Source: Asanoa hainanensis (GTDB lineage: Bacteria; Actinomycetota; Actinomycetes; Mycobacteriales; Micromonosporaceae). Taken from it: a DNA stretch of 64,000 nucleotides. The stretch covers positions 62,001-126,000 of the forward strand of contig NZ_FZPH01000011.1 in the NCBI RefSeq assembly GCF_900188485.1, written 5' to 3'. The notes beneath the pieces were generated by a model that saw nothing but the letters and a program-made list of their open reading frames with translations, was not told the DNA's origin and did not search any database. Shown here piece by piece: positions 39,528 through 49,438 of the stretch. How positions within the stretch are numbered: the first letter of the stretch is position 1; each line of letters begins with the position of its first letter. A program made the translations under genes and the position numbers.

Positions 39528-40525
39528 CGCGATGCCAGGGCCGGGATGATCTTCTCTCCGTACGCCTGGAGGGTGTTTTCCTTGTCGTCGTGCTGCAGGT
39601 AGAGCGCGAACTGGTCGACGCCCAGGTCACGCAGCTGCTGCAGCTTGTCGAGGTGCGCCTCGACCGGACCGAGCAGGCAGAACCGGTCGACGATCTCGTC
39701 GGGTACGAAGTCCGTGTGCGTGTTGCCGGCCCGGCCGTGCTCGGCGTAGTCGTAGCCCTGCCGGCCGCGGATGTAGTCGGTCAGCGCCTGCGGCACCGCG
39801 CCGGACTCGCCGTAGCGGCCGACGATGTCGGCGACGTGGTTGCCGACCATGCCGCCGAACCAGCGGGTCTGGTCGCGCTGGTGCGCCAGGTCGTCGCCGA
39901 CGTAGGCCGGCGCCGCGACGCAGAAGGTGATCGCGTCCGGGTCGCGACCGGCCTGCTCGGCGGCGGCCCGCACCGACTTGATCATCCAGGCGGCGATGTC
40001 GGGGTCGGCGAGCTGGAGGATGTAGCCGTCGCCGACCTCACCGGCGAGCGCGAGCGCCCGCGGCCCGTACGCCGCGATCCACATCTCCAGCTCCCCGTCG
40101 CGTACCCACGGGAAGTGCACCGGGCGGCCCTTGTAGTCGCCCTCCCGCCCGTGCGCCAGCTCCCGGATCAGCGTGACGCACTCGCGGAGCTCGGCGAGCG
40201 TCGTCGGCTTGTAGCCCAGCGTGCGCAACGCCGAGTCGCCCCGGCCGATGCCGCACACCGTGCGGTTGCCGAACATCTCGTTGAGCGTGGCGAACAGCGA
40301 TGCCGTCACCGTCCAGTCGCGGGTCCCCGGGTTGGTGACCATCGGACCGACCTTCACCCGGGACGTCTGGGCGAGGATCTGGCTGTAGATGACGAACGGC
40401 TCTTCCCACAGCAGGTGCGAGTCGAACGTCCACACGTGACTGAAACCGAGTGTCTCCGCCTGCTTGGCGAGGCGCACGACCTCGCTGGCCGGCGGGTCGC
40501 ACTGGAAGACGACACCGATGTCCAT
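39524..40525 (-). CDS. LLM-class F420/FMN-dependent oxidoreductase (TIGR03842-like)
   Basis: This 333-residue TIM-barrel enzyme begins MDIGVVFQCDPPASEVVRLA. It has SHVWTFDSHLLWEEPFVIYS, VGPMVTNPGTRDWTVTASLF and VCGIGRGDSALRTLGYKPTT, as in luciferase-like F420 oxidoreductases of the CPS_4043/TIGR03842 branch, which occur beside hydantoinase genes. The reaction in this operon is unknown; reduction of a pyrimidine ring is a possibility. The ATG at 40525 is chosen. Confidence 0.82.
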   Translation of the reverse strand: MDIGVVFQCDPPASEVVRLAKQAETLGFSHVWTFDSHLLWEEPFVIYSQILAQTSRVKVGPMVTNPGTRDWTVTASLFATLNEMFGNRTVCGIGRGDSALRTLGYKPTTLAELRECVTLIRELAHGREGDYKGRPVHFPWVRDGELEMWIAAYGPRALALAGEVGDGYILQLADPDIAAWMIKSVRAAAEQAGRDPDAITFCVAAPAYVGDDLAHQRDQTRWFGGMVGNHVADIVGRYGESGAVPQALTDYIRGRQGYDYAEHGRAGNTHTDFVPDEIVDRFCLLGPVEAHLDKLQQLRDLGVDQFALYLQHDDKENTLQAYGEKIIPALASR

Positions 40526-40539
40526 CCATCGCTCCTTGT

Positions 40540-42021
<1,482 letters not shown>

Positions 42022-42031
42022 CGTTCTCACC

Positions 42032-43438
42032 TCAACGCAGGTAGGAGGACAGGCCGCGCTTCAGGTACCGGCCGCGGCCCTTGCGGCCGTGGTAGGTGCC
42101 GTCGCGGTCCACGAGCACCTCACCGCGCGAGATGACCGTGTCGACCTTGCCGGCGATCTCCACGCCCTCCCAGGCCGAGTAGTCCAGGTTCATGTGGTGG
42201 GTCGTGGCGCTGATCGTGGTGCGCCCGTTGGGGTCGTACAGCACGATGTCGGCGTCGGAGCCCGGCGCGATCACGCCCTTGCGGGGGTAGAGCCCGAACA
42301 TCCTGGCCGGCGTGGTCGCGATCGTCTCGACCCAGCGCTCGACGGACAGCTTGCCCTCGGCGACACCCTGGTAGACGAGGTCCACCCGGTGCTCGACGGT
42401 GCCGATCCCGTTGGGGATCTTGGAGAAGTCGCCGAGGCCGAGCTCCTTCTGGTCCTTCATGCAGAACGGGCAGTGGTCCGTCGACACGATGGCCAGGTCG
42501 TTGGTGCGCAGGCCGCGCCAGAGGTCGTCGCGGTGCGACTCGTGCTTCGGACGCAGCGGCGGCGAGGCGACCCACTTCGCGCCCTCGAAGCCGGGGGCGC
42601 CGAGCTGATCCTCCAGCGTCAGGTAGAGATATTGCGGGCAGGTCTCGGCGAACACGTTGCGCCCGGCGTCGCGGGCGGCGGCCACCTCGGCGAGCGCCTC
42701 GCTCGCGCTCAGGTGCACGAAGTAGAGCGGGGTGTCCTTGGCGACCTGCGCGAGGGCGATCGCCCGGTGGGTGGCCTCGCCTTCGAGGATCGAGGGGCGG
42801 GTGATCCCGTGGTAGACGGGGTCGGTCTGCCCCTTGGCGAGGGCCTGGGCGACCAGCACGTCGATCGCGATGCCGTTCTCGGCGTGCATCATGATCGTCG
42901 CGCCGTTCTCCCGCGCGGTCTGCATCGCGCGCAGCACCTTGCCGTCGTCCGAGTAGAAGACGCCGGGGTACGCCATGAACAGCTTGAAGCTGGTCACGCC
43001 CTCGTCGCGGACGAGCTGGTCCATCGCCTTGAGCGCGTCGTCGTCGACCCCACCGATGATCATGTGGAAGCCGTAGTCGATGTGCGCGTTGCCGTCGGCG
43101 AGGGCGTGCCAGGCGGCCAGGCCGTCCTGGACGACCTCACCGGTGCGCTGCACCGCGAAGTCGACGATCGTGGTGGTGCCGCCGTAGGCGGCCGCCCGGG
43201 TGCCGGTGTCGAAGTCGTCGGAGGCGAAGGTGCCGCCGAACGGCAGCTTCATGTGCGTGTGCACGTCGATGCCGCCGGGAATGACGAGCTTGCCGGTCGC
43301 GTCGATGGTCGTCTCGGGCTGGCCGGACCAGGTGCCGGGTGCGAGGAGTGCGCTGATCGTCTCGCCGTCGACCAACACGTCGGCGGCGAAGCGGCCGGTC
43401 GGGCCGACCACCTCGCCACCGGTGATGAGGAGGGTCAT
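42032..43438 (-). CDS. pydB: Dihydropyrimidinase (D-hydantoinase)
   Basis: This 468-residue amidohydrolase has the metal site HTHMKLPFGG, the carboxylated Lys in TSFKLFMAYPGVFYSDDGKV, HAENG, and STDHCPFCMKDQKELGLGDF with the catalytic Asp. Dihydropyrimidinase opens 5,6-dihydropyrimidines or 5-substituted hydantoins to N-carbamoyl amino acids. Length and wording are typical. It lies 10 bp from mmsA and 12 bp from the ureidopropionase gene. Confidence 0.92.
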   Translation of the reverse strand: MTLLITGGEVVGPTGRFAADVLVDGETISALLAPGTWSGQPETTIDATGKLVIPGGIDVHTHMKLPFGGTFASDDFDTGTRAAAYGGTTTIVDFAVQRTGEVVQDGLAAWHALADGNAHIDYGFHMIIGGVDDDALKAMDQLVRDEGVTSFKLFMAYPGVFYSDDGKVLRAMQTARENGATIMMHAENGIAIDVLVAQALAKGQTDPVYHGITRPSILEGEATHRAIALAQVAKDTPLYFVHLSASEALAEVAAARDAGRNVFAETCPQYLYLTLEDQLGAPGFEGAKWVASPPLRPKHESHRDDLWRGLRTNDLAIVSTDHCPFCMKDQKELGLGDFSKIPNGIGTVEHRVDLVYQGVAEGKLSVERWVETIATTPARMFGLYPRKGVIAPGSDADIVLYDPNGRTTISATTHHMNLDYSAWEGVEIAGKVDTVISRGEVLVDRDGTYHGRKGRGRYLKRGLSSYLR

Positions 43439-43450
43439 GCGGTGGCTCCC

Positions 43451-44290
43451 TTACGGCTTCACGAGCTGGTCGTAGGCGTCGGGGCGGCGGTCGCGGTAGA
43501 ACTGCCAGCGGTCGCGGACCTCTTCGAGCAGCGCCATGTCGAGATCGCGGACGATGAGCTCGGGGTTGTGCGCGTCACCGGTCTCGCCGACGAACTTGCC
43601 CTCCGGGTCGACGAAGTAGGACGTGCCGTAGAAGTCGTTCTCACCGAGGGGCTCGATGCCGGTGCGGTTGATCGCGCCGATGAAGTACTCGTTGGCGACG
43701 GCGCTCGCCGGCTGCTCCAGCTTCCACAGGTAGCTGCTGAGGCCGCGGTGGGTCGCGCTCGGGTTGAAGACGATGCGCGCTCCGGCCAGGCCCAGGGCCC
43801 GCCAGCCCTCGGGGAAGTGCCGGTCGTAGCAGATGTAGACGCCGATCCGGCCGACCGCCGTGTCGAAGGTCGGGTAGCCGAGGTTGCCGGGCCGGAAGTA
43901 GAACTTCTCCCAGAATCCCTTGACCTGCGGGATGTGCGTCTTGCGGTACTTGCCCAGGTACGAGCCGTCGGCGTCGACCACGGCCGCGGTGTTGTAGAGG
44001 ACCCCCGGCTGCTCCTGCTCGTACATCGGCAGGACCATGACCATGCCCAGCTCTGCCGCGAGGGCCTGAAAGCGCTCGGTGGTCGGGCCCGGGATGCTCT
44101 CGGCGTACGAGTAGTACTGCTTGTCCTGCACCTGGCAGAAATAGGGGCCGTAGAACAGCTCCTGGAAGCAGATGACCTTCGCGCCCTGCGCGGCCGCTTG
44201 GCGGGCGTACTCCTCGTGAGCCTTGATCATCGACTCTTTGTCGCCGGTCCAGCTCGTCTGCACCAGCGCCGCGCGGATGTTCTCCGGCAT
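43451..44290 (-). CDS. pydC: Beta-ureidopropionase (N-carbamoyl-beta-alanine amidohydrolase)
   Basis: This 279-residue nitrilase-superfamily enzyme has the Glu-Lys-Cys triad in VICFQELFYGPYFCQVQDKQ, GKYRKTHIPQVKGFWEKFYF and IGVYICYDRHFPEGWRALGL. It hydrolyses N-carbamoyl-beta-alanine to beta-alanine, CO2 and ammonia, the last step of the reductive pyrimidine route. It is the first gene of the operon; the 203-bp gap before it is the likely promoter region. A GGAGG ribosome site precedes the ATG. Confidence 0.92.
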   Translation of the reverse strand: MPENIRAALVQTSWTGDKESMIKAHEEYARQAAAQGAKVICFQELFYGPYFCQVQDKQYYSYAESIPGPTTERFQALAAELGMVMVLPMYEQEQPGVLYNTAAVVDADGSYLGKYRKTHIPQVKGFWEKFYFRPGNLGYPTFDTAVGRIGVYICYDRHFPEGWRALGLAGARIVFNPSATHRGLSSYLWKLEQPASAVANEYFIGAINRTGIEPLGENDFYGTSYFVDPEGKFVGETGDAHNPELIVRDLDMALLEEVRDRWQFYRDRRPDAYDQLVKP

Positions 44291-44493
44291 CGGAACCTCC
44301 TTGTCCCCCGGCCAGCGTGAATCCGTTCAGCCTATGACCGAGGACGGCCGGACGACAGATCGCAAGGCCGTGGTGGTGTTCCGATTCTGTTAAAGGCCCA
44401 GCGTGGCGGGGTCCGGGGTGATCGCTTTCCACCGTTCCCTGGAGTCGGGGACCAGTACCCCCGGACGGTGATCCTGACCTGGAACAACTCTGG

Positions 44494-45177
44494 CTAGTCC
44501 TTTCGTTCGCCGGGCATCCACACCGCGGCGTCGTGGGCGAAGACGATGGCGCGCGGGTCGAGCTCTTTGAGCCTTTCGACCCATTTCGGGTACGGGATGT
44601 CGTGGCCGCTTTCGTGGGCCAGGGCGTCCCTGCCGTACGTGGTGGCATCGTCGCGGGCCTGGCCGGCCAGCACGACGGTGCCGTCGGGGCGGCGCACGGC
44701 GACCGACTGGTGCCCGTCGGTGTGCCCCGGAGTCGGGATGATCCAGACGCCGGGCCAGAGCTCGGTCTCGCCGCTGATCTCCAGGTAGTGCGCGCCGGCG
44801 AAGTCGACCAGCTCCGGAAGCGTGTAGTCGGTGGTCTTGCGTGCCGTCGCGAGCTCTCTGTCCTGGACGATGATCGGGATCCCCGTGAAGAGCGGGTTGC
44901 CGCCGCAGTGGTCGAAATGCAGGTGGCAGTTGACCACCATGGTGACGTCGTCGGTGGTGACGCCGGCGTGCTCGAGCGCTGTCTTCAGGGATCGTCTGGT
45001 GGGCCGGTAGTGCGCGTCGACGTCCGGGTTGGTGCCCATGCCGGTGTCGAAGAGCAGCAGCCCCTCCGGGCGGCGGACCAGGTAGCCGAAGACCGGCTCG
45101 ACCCGGGGGTGGGCGGCGCCGGCCTCGTCCGCCGGGCGGACGAAGTAGCCGAGGTCGATCCGGCGGACATCTCCCAC
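44494..45177 (-). CDS. Metallo-beta-lactamase-fold hydrolase (N-acyl-homoserine-lactonase-like)
   Basis: This 227-residue protein has the metal site VVNCHLHFDHCGGNPLFTGI (HxHxDH), a third His in IPTPGHTDGHQSVAVRR and a final His in AIVFAHDAAVWMPG. YLVRRPEGLLLFDTGMGTNP at the N-terminus matches the AiiA-like branch; acyl-homoserine-lactone cleavage is possible but not shown. The GTG at 45177 gives MGDVRRIDLGYFV after a GAGG. Confidence 0.82.
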   Translation of the reverse strand: MGDVRRIDLGYFVRPADEAGAAHPRVEPVFGYLVRRPEGLLLFDTGMGTNPDVDAHYRPTRRSLKTALEHAGVTTDDVTMVVNCHLHFDHCGGNPLFTGIPIIVQDRELATARKTTDYTLPELVDFAGAHYLEISGETELWPGVWIIPTPGHTDGHQSVAVRRPDGTVVLAGQARDDATTYGRDALAHESGHDIPYPKWVERLKELDPRAIVFAHDAAVWMPGERKD

Positions 45178-45230
45178 GTTCTTGATCCTCGCACGGGTGA
45201 ACGCCGCCGTGGGTGTGTGAGGCTTTACCC

Positions 45231-46157
45231 GTGACCGTCGATGACACCCTCGCCGACTCGATGACCGCCGTGGCCGCCGAGCTGATCTCGCTGGTGGGTC
45301 CCCCGCTGCCCTTGCCGTTCGACGACGACGGGCGGCGCTGGATCGAGTACCGGCCGCACACCCGGCCCGGGGTGTCGCTCGCCGCCTTGGAGGTGCCGGC
45401 GCGGAAGGCCGCGTTCCGGCTGCTGGCGACGGGCCTGAGCCCACACGCGTACGCGCAGGCGCTCTCGATCGTGTCGTTGGAGGAGGTGTTGGACCGTTCG
45501 GAGGGGTACGTGCGGGGTCGGCACCTGAACGACTACTGGGTGTCGGTCTTCGGCACGCCCGGCTCCGCGGATCCGTGGACCTGGCGGTTCGAGGGGCACC
45601 ACCTGTCGGTGTCGATGACGGTCGCCGGGTCGGAGGTGTCGCCGTCACCGGTGTTCTTCGGCGCCAACCCGGCCCGGGTGTCCTACGGTCCGCACATCGT
45701 GTCGCGGCCCTTGGCGCCCGAGGAGGACGTGGCGTTCGCGCTGCTGGCGGCGCTGTCGCCGACCGAGCGGTCCTTGGCTGTCTTCGCGGACGTGCCGCCC
45801 GCGGACATCCTGAGCGGGACCTCTCCCGTGGCGTCCCCGCTGTCGCCGGGCGGCGTCTCGGCGACCTCGCTGAACCCGGCGGCCGGTGCGCTGCTGGCCT
45901 CGCTGGTCGGCGTCTATCTGGACCGGTTGCCGTCGGCGCTGGCCGACGACCTCAGCCCTTCTTTGGAGGATCTCCGCTTCGCGTGGGCCGGTCCGGAGCG
46001 GCCCGGTTCGCCGCACTACTACCGGCTGCAGGCGACGGACCTGTTGATCGAGTACGACAACACGGCGAACGGTAACCACGCGCACAGCGTGCTGCGCCGC
46101 CCGGCCGCGGACTTCGGTTCGGACCTGTTGGCGGCGCACCGGCGGGCGTACCACTGA
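45231..46157 (+). CDS. DUF3500 domain protein
   Basis: This 308-residue soluble protein begins MTVDDTLADSMTAVAAELIS. It has the DUF3500 marks RRWIEYRPHTRPGVSLAALE, YWVSVFGTPGSADPWTWRFE, GHHLSVSMTVAGSEVSPSPV and YDNTANGNHAHSVLRRP near the end. The family is found in many bacteria and its function is unknown. The GTG at 45231 is chosen. It is divergent from the MBL gene by 53 bp. Confidence 0.83.
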   Translation: MTVDDTLADSMTAVAAELISLVGPPLPLPFDDDGRRWIEYRPHTRPGVSLAALEVPARKAAFRLLATGLSPHAYAQALSIVSLEEVLDRSEGYVRGRHLNDYWVSVFGTPGSADPWTWRFEGHHLSVSMTVAGSEVSPSPVFFGANPARVSYGPHIVSRPLAPEEDVAFALLAALSPTERSLAVFADVPPADILSGTSPVASPLSPGGVSATSLNPAAGALLASLVGVYLDRLPSALADDLSPSLEDLRFAWAGPERPGSPHYYRLQATDLLIEYDNTANGNHAHSVLRRPAADFGSDLLAAHRRAYH

Positions 46158-46264
46158 GCTTTTGTTTGTGGAGATGTCGTAGCCCGATCGTGTAGTTATG
46201 ACGCGGTGGGGCGGCATGAGCGGTTTCGTCCTGTTCAATGGCGGGATCCCGCTTGGAGCTGCCC

Positions 46265-46660
46265 ATGTCACACCCGCAGACCACCGTGCCCGAGTGGCAG
46301 ATGACCCCGCGCGCCCGCAAGGCGTTCACCGTCCTCATCGTGAGCGCGGTGGCCGTGCTGCTGGCGGGCAGCGCGTGGATGACGTACGACTTCCAGTTCC
46401 GCCAGGACTCGGGCCTGGAGGCCTGCGGCTCGTTGGCCGGTGGGTCGTCGGTCGAGCTGAACGAGTCGGAGTACAGGGCCTTGCACGGAATGTTCGCCCG
46501 GTCCTCGCGGCCGCTGCTGCGCGAGCAGGGCGTGCGGGCGATCGAGGCGGGCGTACTGACGGCCCGGGGCCCGTCCCTGTTCGCGGTGCTACATCCGTCG
46601 AACGCGGAAGCGGCGGCGCTGCGCTCGGCGTGCGTGGCCGAGGGCGCGCTGGCTGACTAA
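46265..46660 (+). CDS. Single-span membrane protein
   Basis: This 131-residue protein begins MSHPQTTVPEWQMTPRARKA and has one membrane helix (AFTVLIVSAVAVLLAGSAWM) near residues 20-40, then a small outer domain with two Cys (LEACGSLAGG and LRSACVAEG). I do not recognise the family. The ATG at 46265 is preferred over one at 46238. It precedes the TIGR03089 gene by 11 bp. Confidence 0.6.
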   Translation: MSHPQTTVPEWQMTPRARKAFTVLIVSAVAVLLAGSAWMTYDFQFRQDSGLEACGSLAGGSSVELNESEYRALHGMFARSSRPLLREQGVRAIEAGVLTARGPSLFAVLHPSNAEAAALRSACVAEGALAD

Positions 46661-46671
46661 GGTCTGATCGC

Positions 46672-47394
46672 GTGACCTCGCTGGTGTCCCACGCCGACCC
46701 GCTGTTCTCCTTCTACGACGACGCCACCGGTGCGCACTCGGCCTTGACCGCTGCCTCGCTGGGCTCGTGGGCGTCCCGCACGTCCGCGCTGCTGACGTCG
46801 GGCTGCGGCCTCGGCCCGGGCACGCGGGTCGCGGTCCTGCTGCCGCCGCACTGGCAGACGGCGGTGGCGCTGCTGGGAGCGTGGTCGGCCGGGGTGGCGG
46901 TGTCGTACCGGTTGTCCACGTCCGTGGCGGGGCTGCCGGTCGACGACGACGGTCCGTTCGACGCGCTGTTCGTGTCGCGGGGGCGGCTCGACGACTGGCT
47001 GGTCGACGTGCCTTCCGCGACGCACCGGTTCCTGTTCGACGTGGGCGACGAGAAGCGGCCGGTGGCGACGCCGGATGGCTATCGGGAGTTCCTGCCGTCG
47101 CTGGGCTCGCACGCCAGTGACCCGGACCCGTCGGTCTTCCTGCGCGCGACGGATCCCGCTACTGCTGATGGCACGACGTTCGGGCAGTGGGGCTCTCTCG
47201 CCCACGAGCTGGGTCAGCGCGCGGACCTGGCGCGGGGTGACCGGGTGCTGGTCGACGCGGCCGAACACGAACATCCGTTGAAGTGGCTGCTGACTCCCCT
47301 GTCGGCGGGCGCGTCGGTGGTGCTGTGCGCGAACCTGGACCGGTCGCGGTTGGACACCAGGATCGCCGCGGAGCGAGTGACCCACGTTCTCTAG
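46672..47394 (+). CDS. TIGR03089 family protein (AMP-binding-like N-domain)
   Basis: This 240-residue protein resembles the N-terminal half of an acyl-AMP ligase: GTRVAVLLPPHWQTAVALLG, AWSAGVAVSYRLSTSVAGLP and HPLKWLLTPLSAGASVVLCA. The ATP-binding signature (SGTTG) and C-terminal domain are absent, as in the actinobacterial TIGR03089 family, whose function is unknown. The GTG at 46672 is the start. Confidence 0.8.
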   Translation: MTSLVSHADPLFSFYDDATGAHSALTAASLGSWASRTSALLTSGCGLGPGTRVAVLLPPHWQTAVALLGAWSAGVAVSYRLSTSVAGLPVDDDGPFDALFVSRGRLDDWLVDVPSATHRFLFDVGDEKRPVATPDGYREFLPSLGSHASDPDPSVFLRATDPATADGTTFGQWGSLAHELGQRADLARGDRVLVDAAEHEHPLKWLLTPLSAGASVVLCANLDRSRLDTRIAAERVTHVL

Positions 47395-47540
47395 CGCACT
47401 GTCCGCTGCTCGTCGGCCACGCGAGGCGGTGCCGGGCCGGCCCGCTTTGCTCTGCCTCCATATACGCATCACCCCCGCGGGCCCGGCCGGTCACACGGCT
47501 CGCGCCGCCGCCGGCCAAGCCACCCGGCGATGCGGCGGCT

Positions 47541-47638
47541 AAGTCAGGCGGGGTCGCGCCGGCCACGCCACGCGCCGAAGCAGCGGCTGGGCAAGGCGGG
47601 GTCGCGGCGGTCGGGTCAGGCGGGGTTGCGGCGGTCAG
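47541..47638. repeat. Three short direct repeats at the 3' end of the DUF2231 gene
   Basis: AGTCAGGCGGGGTCGCG (47542-47558), CAAGGCGGGGTCGCGGCGGT (from 47592) and a third copy with GGGTTGCGGCGGT (47615-47638) are direct copies; the last two are adjacent with a ~23-bp period. The third overlaps the DUF2231 stop. The rest of the 221-bp gap from 47395 holds nothing I recognise. Confidence 0.5.
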
Positions 47639-48263
47639 CGGCCAGGCCGTTGAGACCGCCGAGGCCGATGCGCATCTCGGCGGTCAGGTCGGGGTCGCTC
47701 GGCTCGGCCTGACGCAGGCCCAGGCCGGCGCGGTTCGCGGCGCGGTTCGTGGCGTACACGGTGCCGGATCCGGCGACGTCCGGTGTCGCGACCAGGCGGC
47801 GCCCGCGTGGCACGCTGCGCTCACCCGCCATCGTGCCGAACCGGCGCATGAGGCCGGCGCCGAGCCAGATCCCGAGGCCGCCGACGACGAGCGCGAGAGC
47901 CTCCATGACCACCATCGGAACGCTGGCCAACGGAAGCCCACTGCCGGCCCGCATCAGGCAGACGACGAGGAAGATCCCGGCCATAGCGGCATTGACCGCG
48001 TTGAACGTGATCACGTCACGCCGAGCCGGCCCGGCGGGCACGTCCCACAGGTCGATCATCCCGGCGACCATCGTCAACGCGGTGGCGACCAGTCCGGCGA
48101 CCGCCGTCCAGTAGCCCACCTCACCGACGATCGCCGGCGCGCCGACGAGGCGCCCGACGTCGAAGACGACGGCGCACACGAACAGGCCAACCGGAAACGT
48201 CATCAGCACCGGCTGAATTGGATGGCCGGAGATCCGAAGGCGGGTATCCACGAGCTCCTCCAC
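47616..48263 (-). CDS. DUF2231 membrane protein
   Basis: This 215-residue protein has about four membrane segments: GHPIQPVLMTFPVGLFVCAV, WTAVAGLVATALTMVAGMID, ITFNAVNAAMAGIFLVVCLM and VVMEALALVVGGLGIWLGAG. HPIQPVLMTFP is a DUF2231 mark. The function is unknown. The start is a GTG at 48263. The last codons lie in the third copy of a short GC repeat (GGCGGGGTTGCGG) at 47541-47638, which may have extended the C-terminus. Confidence 0.8.
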   Translation of the reverse strand: MEELVDTRLRISGHPIQPVLMTFPVGLFVCAVVFDVGRLVGAPAIVGEVGYWTAVAGLVATALTMVAGMIDLWDVPAGPARRDVITFNAVNAAMAGIFLVVCLMRAGSGLPLASVPMVVMEALALVVGGLGIWLGAGLMRRFGTMAGERSVPRGRRLVATPDVAGSGTVYATNRAANRAGLGLRQAEPSDPDLTAEMRIGLGGLNGLAADRRNPA

Positions 48264-48694
48264 CCCTGGTTGTCGAGGTCAGGGTGTCACGCAGCGATAC
48301 CCGAAAGCCGCGAGCGAAAACCCACGTCGCCCGATTCACCCGATCGATACGGCTTAACTACTCTTAGCACCATCCGTTAGGGCTCGCCGTTTCGCCGAAG
48401 CCCATCACCAATCCGGCCAGAAACGTCCTGGCGGGACCGTCCACTCCCGACCTGCACGGGGCTGACCGCCGCACGCACGGTAGAACTTGATCGGGTGTGC
48501 CACATCTGGGCGGGCTGCGGTGCGACGCATGATCGGGTGCGTCTGATCTGGACGACACGCCGTACCGGGACTCGACCACCCACACGCGATCATGACCCAG
48601 CGATGTCAATGCCCTGGTGAGCCACACCCGATCTTCAAGCAACCGCAGACCGCGGCCCGCGGTCCCGCCACAATGCACCCGACCAACGCCGCCC
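48264..48694. other. 431-bp intergenic region without a gene
   Basis: This gap lies between the leftward DUF2231 and GAF-ANTAR genes. The left part (48270-48370) should hold the DUF2231 promoter. The right part holds the symmetric GATCGGGTG repeats described at 48489. No open frame in it has convincing starts and codon use. Confidence 0.6.
48489..48633. repeat. Four GATCGGGTG motifs in exact dyad symmetry
   Basis: GATCGGGTGTG (48489-48499) and GATCGGGTGCG (48531-48541) point right. Their inverted counterparts CACACGCGATC (48581-48591) and CACACCCGATC (48623-48633) point left. The offset within each pair is 42 bp and both pairs centre on 48561. The two right-pointing copies are also each followed by ATCTGG. 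The intervening DNA is only partly symmetric, so the motifs look selected. Possible roles are protein binding sites or a palindromic repeat element. Confidence 0.65.
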
Positions 48695-49438
48695 TCAGAC
48701 CGCGCGGGCGCGGTCCTCGGCGGAGCGGACCAATCGGCGGGCGACGTCCTCGACCGGGATGGAGAGCGCCGTCGACGCGCCCCGCAGGACGTCGAGTGCC
48801 TCGGCGGGTGGGCAGCGGCGCTGCATCATCACGACGCCGATGGCCTGGCCGATCACTTCGCCGGAGGCGAGGGTGCCGGCGAGGTCACTGGGTACCGAGT
48901 CGCGCCGGTCCCGCTCCCGCACCGCCGCGAGCAGCAGGCCGGCGTGCTCGGCGAGCAGCATCGCGGTCAACTGGGCGCCGTGGCCGAGCACGCCGGGCTG
49001 GCACGCGTACAGGCTGATCGAACCAAGCACCTGGTCATCGACATCGACCGGCGCGGCGAGCACCGCGCACGCGCCGTAGGTCACCGCCCGCGGCGTCCAC
49101 TCGGCCCATCGCGTCTCGGTGCTCAGGTCGTCGGCGAGCACGACCTCGCGCTGGCGGATCGCGCTCATCGCCGGTCCGTCCGCGGCGTACTGCAGTGAGT
49201 CCAACCGCCGCGCCCGCCGATCCGAGGCGGCGACGCTGGCCGGCTCCCCCGCGCGCAGCAGGGTGACACTCGACCACGACACGCCGGGAAGGGCATGCCG
49301 GCTGGTCTTGGCAAGGTGGTCCAACGCCTCTTCGAGGTCGTTGCTCGCCAACAGCCCGGCGGTCAGTTCCCGAAGGAGGGCCGCGGTCTCCACGGCCACC
49401 AGACTGATGGGATCCCCGTCCGAACCCGGACCCGCCAT
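48695..49438 (-). CDS. GAF-ANTAR transcription antitermination regulator
   Basis: This 247-residue protein has a GAF domain (about 25-165: LPGVSWSSVTLLRAGEPASV, TYGACAVLAAPVDVDDQVLG) and a C-terminal ANTAR RNA-binding domain (LASGEVIGQAIGVVMMQRRC, PPAEALDVLRGASTALSIPV). ANTAR proteins bind paired hairpins in nascent RNA to prevent termination. The GAF domain should sense a small molecule or redox state. The ATG at 49438 is chosen. Its RNA target is not evident. Confidence 0.88.
   Translation of the reverse strand: MAGPGSDGDPISLVAVETAALLRELTAGLLASNDLEEALDHLAKTSRHALPGVSWSSVTLLRAGEPASVAASDRRARRLDSLQYAADGPAMSAIRQREVVLADDLSTETRWAEWTPRAVTYGACAVLAAPVDVDDQVLGSISLYACQPGVLGHGAQLTAMLLAEHAGLLLAAVRERDRRDSVPSDLAGTLASGEVIGQAIGVVMMQRRCPPAEALDVLRGASTALSIPVEDVARRLVRSAEDRARAV

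Noticed and set aside
44291..44493. Riboswitch or terminator upstream of the pyrimidine operon
   Set aside because: Only short hairpins (such as CGGGG/CCCCG around 44450) are visible; nothing matches a known aptamer, so it is left as a promoter-bearing gap.
48489..48633. CRISPR-like array
   Set aside because: Only four short motifs, two of them inverted, with no cas genes; the dyad layout does not fit direct repeats with spacers.
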